From assembly GCF_013414195.1 (NCBI RefSeq), contig NZ_JAATTV010000010.1, positions 60,430 through 124,429 on the forward strand: 64,000 nt of DNA, in the 5' to 3' direction. This stretch comes from Psychrobacter sp. BI730. GTDB taxonomy: Bacteria; Pseudomonadota; Gammaproteobacteria; Pseudomonadales; Moraxellaceae. Below, one piece after another: positions 8,572-17,784 of the stretch. The notes beneath the pieces are model-generated. The model was given only the letters and a program-made list of their open reading frames with translations. It was not told the origin of the DNA and ran no database searches. Both the position numbers and the translations under genes were made by a program. The stretch's first letter is position 1, and each line of letters begins with the position of its first letter.

Positions 8572-10224
8572 ATGAACGCACAATTAACAGAGTCATCTGT
8601 CTCAACAGGCCATGGCAGCGTATTGCCGCCGCTTAATCAAATGACTAGATTTGCTATCCTGCCATTTGTACTTGGTAGTAGTGCTATTTTAGGATTGTCT
8701 TCGGCACAAGCGGCCACCAGTAGTGTCGAGCAAGTGACTATTTATCAAGGGCTGGCGAGCGTAACTCGCGCATTGCCTATTACAGGTAGCGGTGAGCAAA
8801 CGGTGGTGTTTTCGTGCTTGTCACCTTATATGGATAAAGAAAGTCTAAGTGTACAAGCGACGAATAATGTTAGCGTTGGGGAAGTCAGTATCGAAGAGCT
8901 GACAGGTGAGCAGGCAGCCCAGTGTCAGTATCAAGGTGATGCCAAGGTACAGACGCAGCAAAATACTCTAGCTAGTATTAATGCGGAATTAGAAGCGGCG
9001 CGCTTAGCAAAAGCCTATTTGCAAAATTTGACTAAGGCCACGCAAGTCAACACGGCGAGTACGATTGCTAGTAACGCACGCGATATAGAGGCGCAGGCAA
9101 CCCGTATTAACCAAAGTATTATTGAGATGGAGCGGCGACAAGCAAGCGCCCAAGATACACTAAATCAGATGATGGCAAGCAGTGTCACGTCAACGGCGAG
9201 TAATGTGACCCAAGTGAGTGTACGCACTGCCAGTCGCGCGCCAAGTAGCATTAAATTGCATTATCAAGTACAAGGCGCAGGCTGGGAGCCTACGTATCAA
9301 GCTCGCCTAAATACAAACAGTGAGCAGTTAAGTATCACAGCTTCTGCGATTATTGCTCAGCAAACTGGTGAGAACTGGACAAACGTACCACTGACACTTA
9401 GTACCGTTAATCCTAATCAAAGTACGACGGGGCAATTGCCGTATGTACAGCGTTTATCATTATATGAGGAGCGCGAAGATGTTCAAGTGAGACGTGAGCT
9501 ACCTATGATGGATACTTCTCCTGTTATGATGGAAGAGCCTGCTTATAACAAAGGAGCAGGGGCAGCTATGGCACCGTTACCTAATTTCACGGTCAGTAGC
9601 CAAAATAAAAATGGCATTATCGAGTATCGTTTACCGCAGTTGGTCAGTATTCCAAGTGACGGGAGACGGGTACGCACAGTGATTGGGGAGCAGGCAGGTA
9701 ATAGTAAGCTCTGGATTCGCAGTACGCCAAGTGTTAAGACTGCTGCCTACTGGTATGCATCAGCGCCGTTTTTGACGCCGGACTGGGTTGATGGTTCGCT
9801 ACAGTTGTACCGTGATGACAACTATGTAGGTCAGTCACGTTATAATTATCAAATGCTAAAAGAGCAGGGGATTGGATTTGGTCGTGATTCAAATATGTTC
9901 GTAAAAGAGCTGACCAATGAAGATAAGCAAGGTGAAAAAGGTGTGCTAAACCGTACGCAAACACTGACGACCACCAAGGCCTATCAATTTACCAATCAGC
10001 ACAATCGCAACGTACGCTTGCAAGTACTGGGCAGTGAACCTATCAGTCGTGACGATAGTTTAAAAGTTGCGGTGACGCATACGCCGCCCGTAACTGAGCG
10101 AGATTGGAATGACAATCAAGGCATGGTGGCGTGGGAATTTGACTTACCAAGTAAGCAATCACAAGTAATACGTTCAACCTCCCAGATTAGTTATCCTGCC
10201 AATAAATTACTGACTGGCAATTAA
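8572..10224 (+). CDS. DUF4139 domain-containing envelope protein (MuiA-like)
   Basis: A 550-residue protein of the DUF4140/DUF4139 family, sometimes called mucoidy inhibitor A-like. The molecular function is not established. The N-terminus has a hydrophobic stretch ending SSAQAATSS, a likely signal peptide (cleavage near residue 48). The DUF4140-like part follows with VEQVTIYQGLASVTRAL. A coiled region rich in Gln/Ala lies at about 125-200. The C-terminal DUF4139 part includes HYQVQGAGWEPTYQARLN and WEFDLPSKQSQVI. AAGGAATGATGT supports the ATG at 8572, though it gives an unusually long n-region. A start at M24 (8641) would look more standard. It is monocistronic and divergent from urtA. Confidence 0.85.
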   Translation: MNAQLTESSVSTGHGSVLPPLNQMTRFAILPFVLGSSAILGLSSAQAATSSVEQVTIYQGLASVTRALPITGSGEQTVVFSCLSPYMDKESLSVQATNNVSVGEVSIEELTGEQAAQCQYQGDAKVQTQQNTLASINAELEAARLAKAYLQNLTKATQVNTASTIASNARDIEAQATRINQSIIEMERRQASAQDTLNQMMASSVTSTASNVTQVSVRTASRAPSSIKLHYQVQGAGWEPTYQARLNTNSEQLSITASAIIAQQTGENWTNVPLTLSTVNPNQSTTGQLPYVQRLSLYEEREDVQVRRELPMMDTSPVMMEEPAYNKGAGAAMAPLPNFTVSSQNKNGIIEYRLPQLVSIPSDGRRVRTVIGEQAGNSKLWIRSTPSVKTAAYWYASAPFLTPDWVDGSLQLYRDDNYVGQSRYNYQMLKEQGIGFGRDSNMFVKELTNEDKQGEKGVLNRTQTLTTTKAYQFTNQHNRNVRLQVLGSEPISRDDSLKVAVTHTPPVTERDWNDNQGMVAWEFDLPSKQSQVIRSTSQISYPANKLLTGN

Positions 10225-10226
10225 TG

Positions 10227-10245
10227 AGCACTGCCTGTAAGTGCT
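10227..10245 (+). other. Small hairpin after the DUF4139 gene
   Basis: AGCACT and AGTGCT form a 6-bp stem with a 7-base loop three bases after the stop codon. There is no U-tract, so it is a weak terminator candidate at best. Confidence 0.3.
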
Positions 10246-10332
10246 ACCTTATTAATAGGTAAAGTTTGAAATAATATCTTTGCCTCTATTAAGAATTACC
10301 CGAATAACGAAAATTATTATAAAAGGAAAGCT

Positions 10333-11166
10333 ATGTGTATTGTCGCTATTGCTTGGCAATTATTTGATGAGCTACCGCTGGTCCTACTGTCTAACCGTGA
10401 TGAATTTTTGCAGCGCCCAACTGAGCCGCTCCACCAGTGGTCTGATCAACCTATTTATGCTGGTCGTGATAAACAAAGCGGTGGCACGTGGTTAGGCATT
10501 CATCAGAACGCGTCACCAGCGCAGAGTGCAGAGTATTATGAACAGAATGGGCGCTGGGCTGCGGTGTTGAACTTTCGTGATGGGGTGCAAGCAAGCAGTG
10601 ATGAGCGCTCGCGGGGCGCGCTGGTCACCGAATTCTTGATAGGAACTCTAAGTCCAATGGATTTTGCACGGCAGATTGATTTGCAGGATTATGCGGGTTT
10701 TAATCTGATCATTGGCGATGCTGCGCAAGCTGTGATCGTCAATAATCGTGGTCATGCACCTACGCCATTATATGCAGGTCTACATGTTATCTCTAATGGT
10801 CAACCAGAGGACAGTTGGTTTAAGACAGAGCGGTTGCGCGGGCGACTACGTCAAGAGGTGCTGCCATTGATTGCAGAGGATAGCTCGCCTGCGTATTGGC
10901 AAGAGGCGGCTTTTAACGTTTTGTCAGATAATATCAAAGCACCAGAAGACAAACTGCCTATGACTGGCGTGGTATTTGAAGTAGAGCAGATGTTATCGTC
11001 TGTTTATATTGAACCCGTCGCTTTTGGCGACACTGAAACTAGTAAACCTACTTATGGTACCCGCACTCAAAGCATCTTAACGTTGCGCAAAGAGAGAGAT
11101 ACGGGAGCAAACTACATAGCTGATATTGTTAGCCGAGAGTTTGACAATCATAATCATAGTCACTGA
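10333..11166 (+). CDS. NRDE family protein (TANGO2-like)
   Basis: A 277-residue protein of the NRDE/TANGO2 family. The family has an N-terminal nucleophile-like start (MCIV, with Cys2) and the eponymous NRDE motif, here at residues 21-24 in LLSNRDEFLQRP. Bacterial members lack an agreed reaction; the eukaryotic relative has been linked to haem or lipid handling. Other visible family blocks are GGTWLGIH near 54-61 and GFNLIIGD. It starts at an ATG preceded by AAAAGGAAAGCT. It ends at a shared terminator facing rppH and is probably transcribed alone. The family call is firm and the function unknown. Confidence 0.88.
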   Translation: MCIVAIAWQLFDELPLVLLSNRDEFLQRPTEPLHQWSDQPIYAGRDKQSGGTWLGIHQNASPAQSAEYYEQNGRWAAVLNFRDGVQASSDERSRGALVTEFLIGTLSPMDFARQIDLQDYAGFNLIIGDAAQAVIVNNRGHAPTPLYAGLHVISNGQPEDSWFKTERLRGRLRQEVLPLIAEDSSPAYWQEAAFNVLSDNIKAPEDKLPMTGVVFEVEQMLSSVYIEPVAFGDTETSKPTYGTRTQSILTLRKERDTGANYIADIVSREFDNHNHSH

Positions 11167-11188
11167 CAATGACTGTTAGTAGATAATA

Positions 11189-11242
11189 AAAAAACACCCA
11201 CGGTAATTGCTAACATTCTAGCTACTATCGTGGGTGTTTTGC
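11189..11242. terminator. Bidirectional terminator between the NRDE gene and rppH
   Basis: AAAACACCCACG (11191-11202) pairs perfectly with CGTGGGTGTTTT (11229-11240), and a small GCTA/TAGC hairpin lies in the loop. A-tracts and T-tracts flank both sides, so it can stop the two convergent genes. Confidence 0.85.
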
Positions 11243-11271
11243 ATCGTACTATTGTACTATTAAGTGATTCA

Positions 11272-11790
11272 TTACATCAGCAGGTGATTATTTTGCTCAG
11301 GAATGATCAGCTCTTGCTTTAGCGGGAGTTCGCGTACCAATTCTTGCAAGGCACGACGATAAACGCCTCGTTTAAAGTGAATTACTTGTCCGAGTGGATA
11401 CCAGTAGCTGACCCATTGCCAATGGTCAAATTCAGGTTTCCCTTCATCAAAGCGGATATGTTGAGTATTTGGCTCATCTAAGCGTAGCAAAAACCATTTT
11501 TGTTTTTGCCCAATACATAAGGGATGCTGACCATGACGTACATAACGTTTTGGCAAACGATAGCGCAACCAGTCTTGCGTGACTGCCAATAAGTCTACGT
11601 GACGCGGATGTAAGCCGACCTCTTCCCAGAGCTCGCGATACATTGCATCCATCGGCGTCTCCCCGCGGTCGATACCACCCTGCGGAAATTGCCAAGCGTT
11701 GTGACCAATACGTTTTGCCCACAGAACCTGCCCTTGTGTATTTGCCAAGATGATGCCGACGTTGGCGCGAAAGCCGTCTGCATCTATCAT
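11272..11790 (-). CDS. rppH: RNA pyrophosphohydrolase
   Basis: Removes pyrophosphate from the 5' end of mRNAs and so primes RNase E-dependent decay in the cytosol. The 172-residue protein carries a full Nudix box GX5EX7REUXEEXGU at residues 38-60 ([20 protein letters not shown]). It also has the RppH-typical start [15 protein letters not shown] and the WQFPQGGI context. Length matches the family (about 160-175). It is convergent with the NRDE gene and shares its terminator. The 475-base upstream spacer suggests its own promoter. RppH rather than a dinucleoside polyphosphatase is favoured by the N-terminal block and the LPKRYVRH segment. Confidence 0.95.
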   Translation of the reverse strand: MIDADGFRANVGIILANTQGQVLWAKRIGHNAWQFPQGGIDRGETPMDAMYRELWEEVGLHPRHVDLLAVTQDWLRYRLPKRYVRHGQHPLCIGQKQKWFLLRLDEPNTQHIRFDEGKPEFDHWQWVSYWYPLGQVIHFKRGVYRRALQELVRELPLKQELIIPEQNNHLLM

Positions 11791-12265
11791 GACTAAACCT
11801 TTTAATTTGTTTAAAAATAGCTTGTTTTGACTTGAAACCGTGACAGCAATCGTAATTATTATAAGGTGATTGTTATCGATATCCGCTCAAAACAAGATTC
11901 ATTACCGTTATTAAACCAAGAAACAAGCAAAATGTGTAACAGTATTTTGCTATAAAATGTTTCACGAGTTTTACCTTTTAAAATCAACTATTTACAAGCA
12001 AACTTTTGTAGGTTTTTATACGGCATTTTTAGGCAAGTGTTGATGAGTAGTAATAGGCGGATGAACATACGATTATTTAGTAAACTATCGAACTCCACTA
12101 TTTCTATATGTATAAAGTGGTAAAAGCACAGATTTCACTGGTGAGCTAGTAGCAAAACAATGAGCCTATAAAATCTTGCTTTGGCTTATGCTACACTAGC
12201 TGGGCAATATATCATTCACACAATAATAATAGGCAATACGCCATTTAAAATAAGGAACATCTACA
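11791..12265. other. Divergent spacer between rppH and the OsmC gene
   Basis: A 475-base AT-rich region between divergent genes. It must hold both promoters, but I could not place either with confidence. No RNA gene, coding frame with family resemblance or strong palindrome was seen. Confidence 0.4.
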
Positions 12266-12679
12266 ATGTCAGAATCAAAAGCAAGCGTCATATGGCAAGA
12301 GAATAAAGCCTTTATGGGTGTGTCACCATCAGGACATAATGTACAAATCGATGCTGATAAAGAAAAAGGCTCAAGCCCAATGGAGCTGATTTTGCTAGGA
12401 CTAGGTGGTTGCGCCAGTTATGATGTCGTAGAGATTTTACAAAAATCACGCCAAGCAGTGACGGATGTACGTTGTGAGCTAACCGCCCAGCGCGCTGAAA
12501 CTATACCAGCGGTCTATACTGATATTCATATGCATTTCGTTGTCACTGGTCAAGATGTCAAAGAAAAACAAGTCGAAAAAGCCATCCAGTTATCAGCAGA
12601 AAAATACTGTTCTGCCAGCCGTATGTTAGTAGCAGGTGGGGTCAATATCACCCATGATTTCGAAGTGGTTGCAAGCTAG
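12266..12679 (+). CDS. OsmC family protein
   Basis: A 137-residue protein of the OsmC/Ohr superfamily, probably a cytosolic thiol-dependent peroxidase or a YhfA-like member. The two redox cysteines of the family are present: C49 in LGLGGCASYD and C115 in EKYCSASRM. The start has AAGGAACATCTACA before the ATG. The lack of a full Ohr signature argues against a dedicated organic hydroperoxide reductase. The MAPEG gene begins 11 bases downstream and is probably co-transcribed. The peroxide substrate is not predictable from sequence. Confidence 0.88.
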   Translation: MSESKASVIWQENKAFMGVSPSGHNVQIDADKEKGSSPMELILLGLGGCASYDVVEILQKSRQAVTDVRCELTAQRAETIPAVYTDIHMHFVVTGQDVKEKQVEKAIQLSAEKYCSASRMLVAGGVNITHDFEVVAS

Positions 12680-12690
12680 GAACTTATATA

Positions 12691-13119
12691 ATGATAAGTG
12701 CATTTTTTGAGTTGGTAACTGACAAAGTGGCGTCTGCCATTTTAGCCATGGTGGTAGCAAGTCTATTGCCATGGGCGGTGTCAATCGTTGCGAAAGTATC
12801 TGGTGGCTTTAGAATCAGAAATAATGCACATCCTCGCGAATTTTTTCAAAATGCGACAGGCCTGGCAGCACGTGCTAATGCAGCACAACAAAACAGCTAT
12901 GAAACCTTGCCAGTGTTTTTGGCAGCAGTATTGGTAGCTATGCTGTTCTTTGTACCGCAGTCGATTATCAACGTATTGGCTTGGCTGTATGTGATGATAC
13001 GAATTGGTTTTTGTGTGGCGTATATTACTAATTTGGCAATGTTCCGCTCTATCCTCTGGGTACTATCAATGGCATGTTGTCTAATGCTATTTTATTTAGC
13101 GATACGAGTCAGCGTCTAG
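12691..13119 (+). CDS. MAPEG family membrane protein
   Basis: A 142-residue protein with about four membrane segments, of the MAPEG family (membrane-associated proteins in eicosanoid and glutathione metabolism). The family-typical segment NATGLAARANAAQQNSYETL follows the first hydrophobic region, and a Tyr/Arg-rich YVMIRIGFCVAYI stretch comes later. Bacterial members are often glutathione-dependent or of unknown role. It follows the OsmC gene by 11 bases. Its stop codon TAG at 13117-13119 lies within the CTAG that flanks a small inserted element, so the insertion left the reading frame intact. Confidence 0.85.
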   Translation: MISAFFELVTDKVASAILAMVVASLLPWAVSIVAKVSGGFRIRNNAHPREFFQNATGLAARANAAQQNSYETLPVFLAAVLVAMLFFVPQSIINVLAWLYVMIRIGFCVAYITNLAMFRSILWVLSMACCLMLFYLAIRVSV

Positions 13120-13291
13120 GGCATGTCCTCAATTCAAACGACAGTTATCTAAACGGATTAAAAATGGCTAAATTTTGCCAAACAGCGTCAAATCGCTTGC
13201 TAGTATCTCGATATTATCTACGCTATTTTTCTCGTTTGACGGTAATTTATCTCATTTTTATCTCCATTTTTGAAATGAGGACACACCCTAG
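13116..13291. mobile_element. MITE-like element with CTAG flanks
   Basis: A 176-base element bounded by CTAG at 13116-13119 and 13288-13291. Its left end reads GGCATGTCCTCAATTCAAA and the inverted right end GGTGTGTCCTCATTTCAAA, so the terminal inverted repeats match at 16 of 19 positions. CTAG duplication is typical of some IS5-family insertions. The interior codes for nothing recognisable. It lies between the convergent MAPEG and dusC genes. It is either a MITE or the remnant of an IS. Confidence 0.65.
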
Positions 13292-13336
13292 TAAAAATAT
13301 CCGTAACTGCCAAAACGCTCAAATACAAGCAGGTGA

Positions 13337-14371
13337 TTAATCTCGTACGCTTGCTTGTAGGGCGCTAATAATCACCGCTTTATTTTTCTCTCGTTTAATA
13401 CCTTCCCACACTGTTTGCGCCTCAACATAGCCTTTGGTGAGCATACCTAGCCATTGCTTATAGCGTCCAACCAATACCACGTCGTTCTTTGCCTCACCTT
13501 CCAAAAACTTAATCTGATGGGCAATCAAATCTTGCCATGACAACGTAGCCGTATTCTCTACGCTGTCAGTACTTTTTTCAGTATCATTATCAACCTGTGC
13601 CACTAAATCAGGACGTGTTACTGCGCCGCGACCTAACATCAAATGCGGTGTACCTGCTTGTGTCATACAATTTTGCGCATGCTCAAAGTTCCAAATTTCT
13701 CCATTGGCAATGACTGGAATATCGAGCGCATTAAAGCTCTGGATTTTGTCCCAATAGGCAGGCGGCTTATAGCCTTGGGTTTTAGTACGTGCATGAATGG
13801 TCAGCCAGTCGGCGCCGCTAGAAGCAATCGCGCCGCGAATATCATCCATTCGGCTAGTGTCGGTATAGCCCAGACGAATCTTAGCTGATACTGGTATATG
13901 GGCGGGAACGGCTTGGCGTACGGCACTGATAATCTGATACATGGTTTCAGGTTCATCCAGCAGTACTGAACCACCGCGATGACTATTGACCGTTTTTGCA
14001 GGACATCCAAAGTTGATGTCGATAGCAGGCGCACCGAGCTCACAAGCGTACGCGGCGTTTTCGGCCATAAGCTGTGCTTCGCTACCCAAAATCTGTACAT
14101 GAATGGGCGTACCAGAGGCCGTTTTGGCATCATGATGTAGCTCAGGCACATATTTATAAAACACATGCGCAGGTAAGACGTGCTGAGTGATGCGAATAAA
14201 TTCACTGACTGACCAATCATAAGGACACCCCAAGTCAGACGCAATTTGGGTTAAGATTTGGCGCATTAATGGATCGGTTAAGCCCTCCATAGGCGCGAGC
14301 AAACGCACGGGAGATGCAAATAACTGATTAATAGTATTTTGACGCGTTTGAAGTTGCTGGCTATTATTCAT
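13337..14371 (-). CDS. dusC: tRNA-dihydrouridine(16) synthase DusC
   Basis: FMN-dependent reductase that converts a specific tRNA uridine to dihydrouridine; DusC acts at position 16. The 344-residue TIM-barrel protein has the flavin entry block LLAPMEGLTDPLMR at residues 25-38. The catalytic cysteine is C123 in INFGCPAKTVNSHRGG, and KIRLGYTD and TIHARTKTQGYKPPAYW are present. The CPAKTVN-HRGG form is typical of DusC rather than DusA or DusB. About 20 extra residues precede the barrel. It is convergent with the MAPEG gene across the MITE-like element. Confidence 0.9.
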   Translation of the reverse strand: MNNSQQLQTRQNTINQLFASPVRLLAPMEGLTDPLMRQILTQIASDLGCPYDWSVSEFIRITQHVLPAHVFYKYVPELHHDAKTASGTPIHVQILGSEAQLMAENAAYACELGAPAIDINFGCPAKTVNSHRGGSVLLDEPETMYQIISAVRQAVPAHIPVSAKIRLGYTDTSRMDDIRGAIASSGADWLTIHARTKTQGYKPPAYWDKIQSFNALDIPVIANGEIWNFEHAQNCMTQAGTPHLMLGRGAVTRPDLVAQVDNDTEKSTDSVENTATLSWQDLIAHQIKFLEGEAKNDVVLVGRYKQWLGMLTKGYVEAQTVWEGIKREKNKAVIISALQASVRD

Positions 14372-14444
14372 GCTGGTGATTCACTGCTAAAGGGTCGTTA
14401 TAAGAGATTGAATAAAACTTGAGGCTGACAAAGGTGTAGGGTAA

Positions 14445-15944
14445 TTAAGTATTACCAAAAATCACTTTTTTGCCCGTCTGTAATCCTGATATCAAGTCTT
14501 TAATATTATGAATATCCAAATTGCTTTGCGCACGCGTGCAAGCAACATAAAGCAAACGCAGCTCTTCTGGACTGATCTTGACTGCATTGGTTGTCACATC
14601 GTAGTAAAAATCATCATCTAGTTGTACTTTTCCCCATTCAAGCCCTTTGGCTTTATGAGCAGTAGAGATGACATAGTCAGCGTTTTCAATGCTAGTCAGA
14701 CTATTGACCGCTTGGCTTAGTACATTAGTACCATGGTCATCGACCAGTTTGACCAGTGTTTTGAGGTCGCTACCCTCATTGGTTTCGGCATATTCTTGTA
14801 CATCACCCCAATTATAAAAATACGCCAGCTCAGGTACACCGTAAGCCGATTTACCGTTTTTTAAGTTTTCGGCTGCTTGACAGAATTTGAGCATACGGTC
14901 GGTATCTGCTTGTAATGCCACTCGATGCCCGTGCTTTAAACCTGTCAAAAGTTGTGACATGGCAGCAGCGTTGGTACGGCACAAAATAGCATCTTTCTTA
15001 CTGTGTACCATGCCCTTATCGGTAGAGGACTGTTTATTCGGATTGCCTTTTAGCGGTACGTCCTCTTGTAGTGCTTTTAATAGGGTATTGGCCACTTCTG
15101 CAATCGGCTCACCAAAGCGAAAAGACTGTGTCAATAACGTCTGTGGTAATGGCAGTTTTTTCATCGCATTGACCGCACCGCGCCATTCATAAATCTGCTG
15201 ATGCGCATCGCCCACATAGATGACTTGTCTCGACTGCTGGGTCAAGATACCCATCATCAATGGGTCGGCATCCTGTGCTTCATCAAATAAGATAAAGTCC
15301 GCTGGGATACTAGGCTTAGATAGTGCCCAAAGCTTGAGATAAATATCATGGCCAATACCAGCAGGGTGACGCGCATCAATCGACTGTAACCAGCGCTGCT
15401 CAACAGCAGGGTAGAGCATCTCGCGTAGCTGCTCTGCATCTGAGTCATCGAGCCAGCTTGGGAACAGTATGTGCCTTGGCGCAGGGTAGCTGGCATGCGT
15501 GCTACAGAAGTTACTGACCGCATCGCTGACGAAACGCGATAGTCGTGCTGGCGTCAGCGTAATATATTTATTAATCCCATCCATTTGTCGACGTACTTGC
15601 ACAGGCTGTAGTCCCAAATCATCACCGAGGCGCTTGGGTGAAAATCGTGGCAAAGATAGCTTGGCGGTAATATCACGAGCGACATGACGATAAGCTAGTG
15701 AATGAAAAGTACGGCATTCTACATGCGGCGGAAACTTTGAACGAGCATCATTGGCAATCGCTTTGTTAAAAGCCAGATATAGGCCGCGTCCGCGTAGGCG
15801 CTCACCGATTAGCTTGAGCGTCGTTGTCTTACCGGCACCCGCATAAGCGACTACTTTAAACGACTTGTGATCCATCGCCATATTCAGCGCGCTCAGCTGC
15901 TCGTCAGTGGGATCGCTCATATAAGCTGGCATAGATGCGGACAT
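14445..15944 (-). CDS. UvrD-family (superfamily 1) helicase
   Basis: A 499-residue ATP-dependent DNA helicase-like protein, shorter than UvrD or Rep (about 670-720). The frame is open from 16001, but AGGTAG upstream supports the ATG at 15944. SF1 motifs in order: Walker A AYAGAGKTTTL, Walker B FDEAQDAD, motif III VGDAHQQIYEWRGA, motif IV TQSFRFG, motif V STAHKAKGLEW and motif VI LRLLYVACTRA. The compact layout with little 2B insertion resembles the FBH1-like group. A role in removing recombinase filaments or in replication repair is plausible but inferred. Neighbours give no functional hint. Confidence 0.85.
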   Translation of the reverse strand: MSASMPAYMSDPTDEQLSALNMAMDHKSFKVVAYAGAGKTTTLKLIGERLRGRGLYLAFNKAIANDARSKFPPHVECRTFHSLAYRHVARDITAKLSLPRFSPKRLGDDLGLQPVQVRRQMDGINKYITLTPARLSRFVSDAVSNFCSTHASYPAPRHILFPSWLDDSDAEQLREMLYPAVEQRWLQSIDARHPAGIGHDIYLKLWALSKPSIPADFILFDEAQDADPLMMGILTQQSRQVIYVGDAHQQIYEWRGAVNAMKKLPLPQTLLTQSFRFGEPIAEVANTLLKALQEDVPLKGNPNKQSSTDKGMVHSKKDAILCRTNAAAMSQLLTGLKHGHRVALQADTDRMLKFCQAAENLKNGKSAYGVPELAYFYNWGDVQEYAETNEGSDLKTLVKLVDDHGTNVLSQAVNSLTSIENADYVISTAHKAKGLEWGKVQLDDDFYYDVTTNAVKISPEELRLLYVACTRAQSNLDIHNIKDLISGLQTGKKVIFGNT

Positions 15945-16160
15945 AATAAAGCTACCTAAATACAAAAATTGATTAAAAACAAAAGGGGCAAAAAAAGCCA
16001 CTGGGTAAACAATGGCTTATAGATGATGGTGATGCTAAAACGTGATAGTAAGCAATCAGCTTACTAATGAGGCAAGAATAAAACGGTGTAATGGTAGTTT
16101 AACGCATAGCTATATGTAATCAATAACTTTATTTTAGTCTGGATTAGACTGATAAGTGTT

Positions 16161-17048
16161 TTATTCTTTGTCTGTCGATATGAGAGTAGGACTGGGCTCT
16201 TCTTTGATTAGAATCTTCGCCAAAAACAAACCAAGCTCAAACAACAACCACATCGGAATCGCTAGCATGAGCATCGATACGCCATCGGGCGGCGTGACAA
16301 CGGCAGCCACAGCAAAACAGCCCACAATGATATAACGACGTTTTTCTTCTAAGCTCTGAATGGAGACAATACCTGCCAATATCAATAGCAAAGTAACGAC
16401 TGGAATTTCAAACGTTAAGCCGAATACCATAAATAATTTTAAGGCAAAACTGAGATAGCTGTCGATATCTGTCATGGGTAGTACGTTTTGCGGGGCAAAC
16501 ATGATAAAGAACTTTAAGACCCCTTTGAGCACAATAAAGTAAGAAAAAGCCACACCAGCATAAAACAAAAATATAGAGGATAGCAGCACTGGAATAGCAA
16601 TTTTCTTTTCTTTTTTATACAGACCGGGCGCTACAAATGACCAAATTTGATAAAGGATATAGGGCATCGCCAAAAACGCGGCTACAAATACGGTCAAACG
16701 TATCGGTGCCATAAAGTTTGACGTGATATCGGTGGCAATCATGGTCGAGTTGGCGGGTAACTGTGCAACTAATGGGTCAGACAACAAGTTATATAGCTCG
16801 CGCGAATAGCCGACCAAGCCTAAAAATATTATCAGTACCGCCACACATATTTTGATCAAATGCCGACGCAGCTCAATCAAATGCTCGGTAATAGGCATAT
16901 CAGCCAAAGGGCTTAAGACGTCATCTGATGATTCGTTTTGAGTGCTATCAGTTGTTGCTTCATCACCTTGATCAATGCTATCTAAAGCAGGAGTATCTGA
17001 AATCGCGAGTTTTTCTTGGCGGCTTTTTTTGCGTTTGAGTAGTTGCAT
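16161..17048 (-). CDS. tatC: Sec-independent translocase subunit TatC
   Basis: Polytopic inner-membrane receptor for twin-arginine signal peptides, acting with TatA and TatB to export folded proteins. The 295-residue product has six hydrophobic segments. Family blocks are HLIELRRHLIK at about 60-70, a FVAPGLYKKEK loop and FGLTFEIPVV. The first 55 residues are a polar, acidic extension beyond the usual length (about 250). The start overlaps the tatB stop by one base (TGATG), implying translational coupling. It is the last gene of the tatABC cluster. Confidence 0.96.
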   Translation of the reverse strand: MQLLKRKKSRQEKLAISDTPALDSIDQGDEATTDSTQNESSDDVLSPLADMPITEHLIELRRHLIKICVAVLIIFLGLVGYSRELYNLLSDPLVAQLPANSTMIATDITSNFMAPIRLTVFVAAFLAMPYILYQIWSFVAPGLYKKEKKIAIPVLLSSIFLFYAGVAFSYFIVLKGVLKFFIMFAPQNVLPMTDIDSYLSFALKLFMVFGLTFEIPVVTLLLILAGIVSIQSLEEKRRYIIVGCFAVAAVVTPPDGVSMLMLAIPMWLLFELGLFLAKILIKEEPSPTLISTDKE

Positions 17049-17758
17049 CAGTCAGTCTCCTGCTTATGGTCAGAAGTCTGCATGTTGGCAGGACTGTTGA
17101 GTAGGGCATCCGCTTTATAATTTGGCACATATGGTGGCATTGGGAGCCGACGTGCTTTGTCATAAGCGCCCAGCCGAAACCACATGTTTTCCCATGGACG
17201 AGTAGTGATGGTCTGAACAACTGGCGCTGCCTTGGCGTGATCGCCCACATTTGCATCATCTACATTTGGATCATCTATATTGTCACCGCTGTGACCGCGC
17301 TTCGATAAGTGACCATTTTCTAATGTATTTGTCTGCTCGTCAGTGGCATAAGCATAGTCGAATGCTTTTGGCGTGGCTGGTTGCTGCTTTTGTGTGCGGT
17401 TATTTTCATGAGCTTCGTCACCCTTACTATTTTCAGCATTCGTAGATGCTTCAGAAGCTATCGAAGCAGGACTATGTGAGCTTTCAAAAGCTTTCATATT
17501 GCCGCGCATTTCAGCCATTTCACGCCTCATTTCAGCTTCGGTCTGGCGAATTTTGGCAAGTTCTTTTTGCATTTGCTGACGCGTCTCAGCCAAGTCAAGC
17601 TCAGCCTCTATTTCAGACTGCAATGTTGAGACTGTACGGCGAATTTTGGCGTACCATTGCCCAGCCGTGCGCGCTGCCTGCGGCAGTTTTTCTGGGCCCA
17701 GTACGATTAGGGCGATAACGCCGAAGAGAAGTAGTTCAGAAAACCCGATATCAAACAT
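17048..17758 (-). CDS. tatB: Sec-independent translocase subunit TatB
   Basis: Single-pass inner-membrane protein that forms the substrate-docking complex with TatC. Residues 1-22 (MFDIGFSELLLFGVIALIVLGP) with the following EKLPQAARTAG are the classic TatB membrane anchor and hinge. An amphipathic coiled region rich in Glu/Arg/Met follows at about 35-90. The tail is long, polar and low in complexity (about 90-236) and carries DDPNVDDANV-like internal repeats. At 236 residues it is longer than the E. coli protein (about 170). It lies 26 bases after tatA. Confidence 0.95.
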   Translation of the reverse strand: MFDIGFSELLLFGVIALIVLGPEKLPQAARTAGQWYAKIRRTVSTLQSEIEAELDLAETRQQMQKELAKIRQTEAEMRREMAEMRGNMKAFESSHSPASIASEASTNAENSKGDEAHENNRTQKQQPATPKAFDYAYATDEQTNTLENGHLSKRGHSGDNIDDPNVDDANVGDHAKAAPVVQTITTRPWENMWFRLGAYDKARRLPMPPYVPNYKADALLNSPANMQTSDHKQETD

Positions 17759-17784
17759 AATGGTCCGATGTCACTGTTTAGATG

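Noticed and set aside
13074..13340. 88-codon plus-strand frame across the MITE-like element
   Set aside because: Starts inside the MAPEG gene and runs through the non-coding element; no ribosome-binding site or family.
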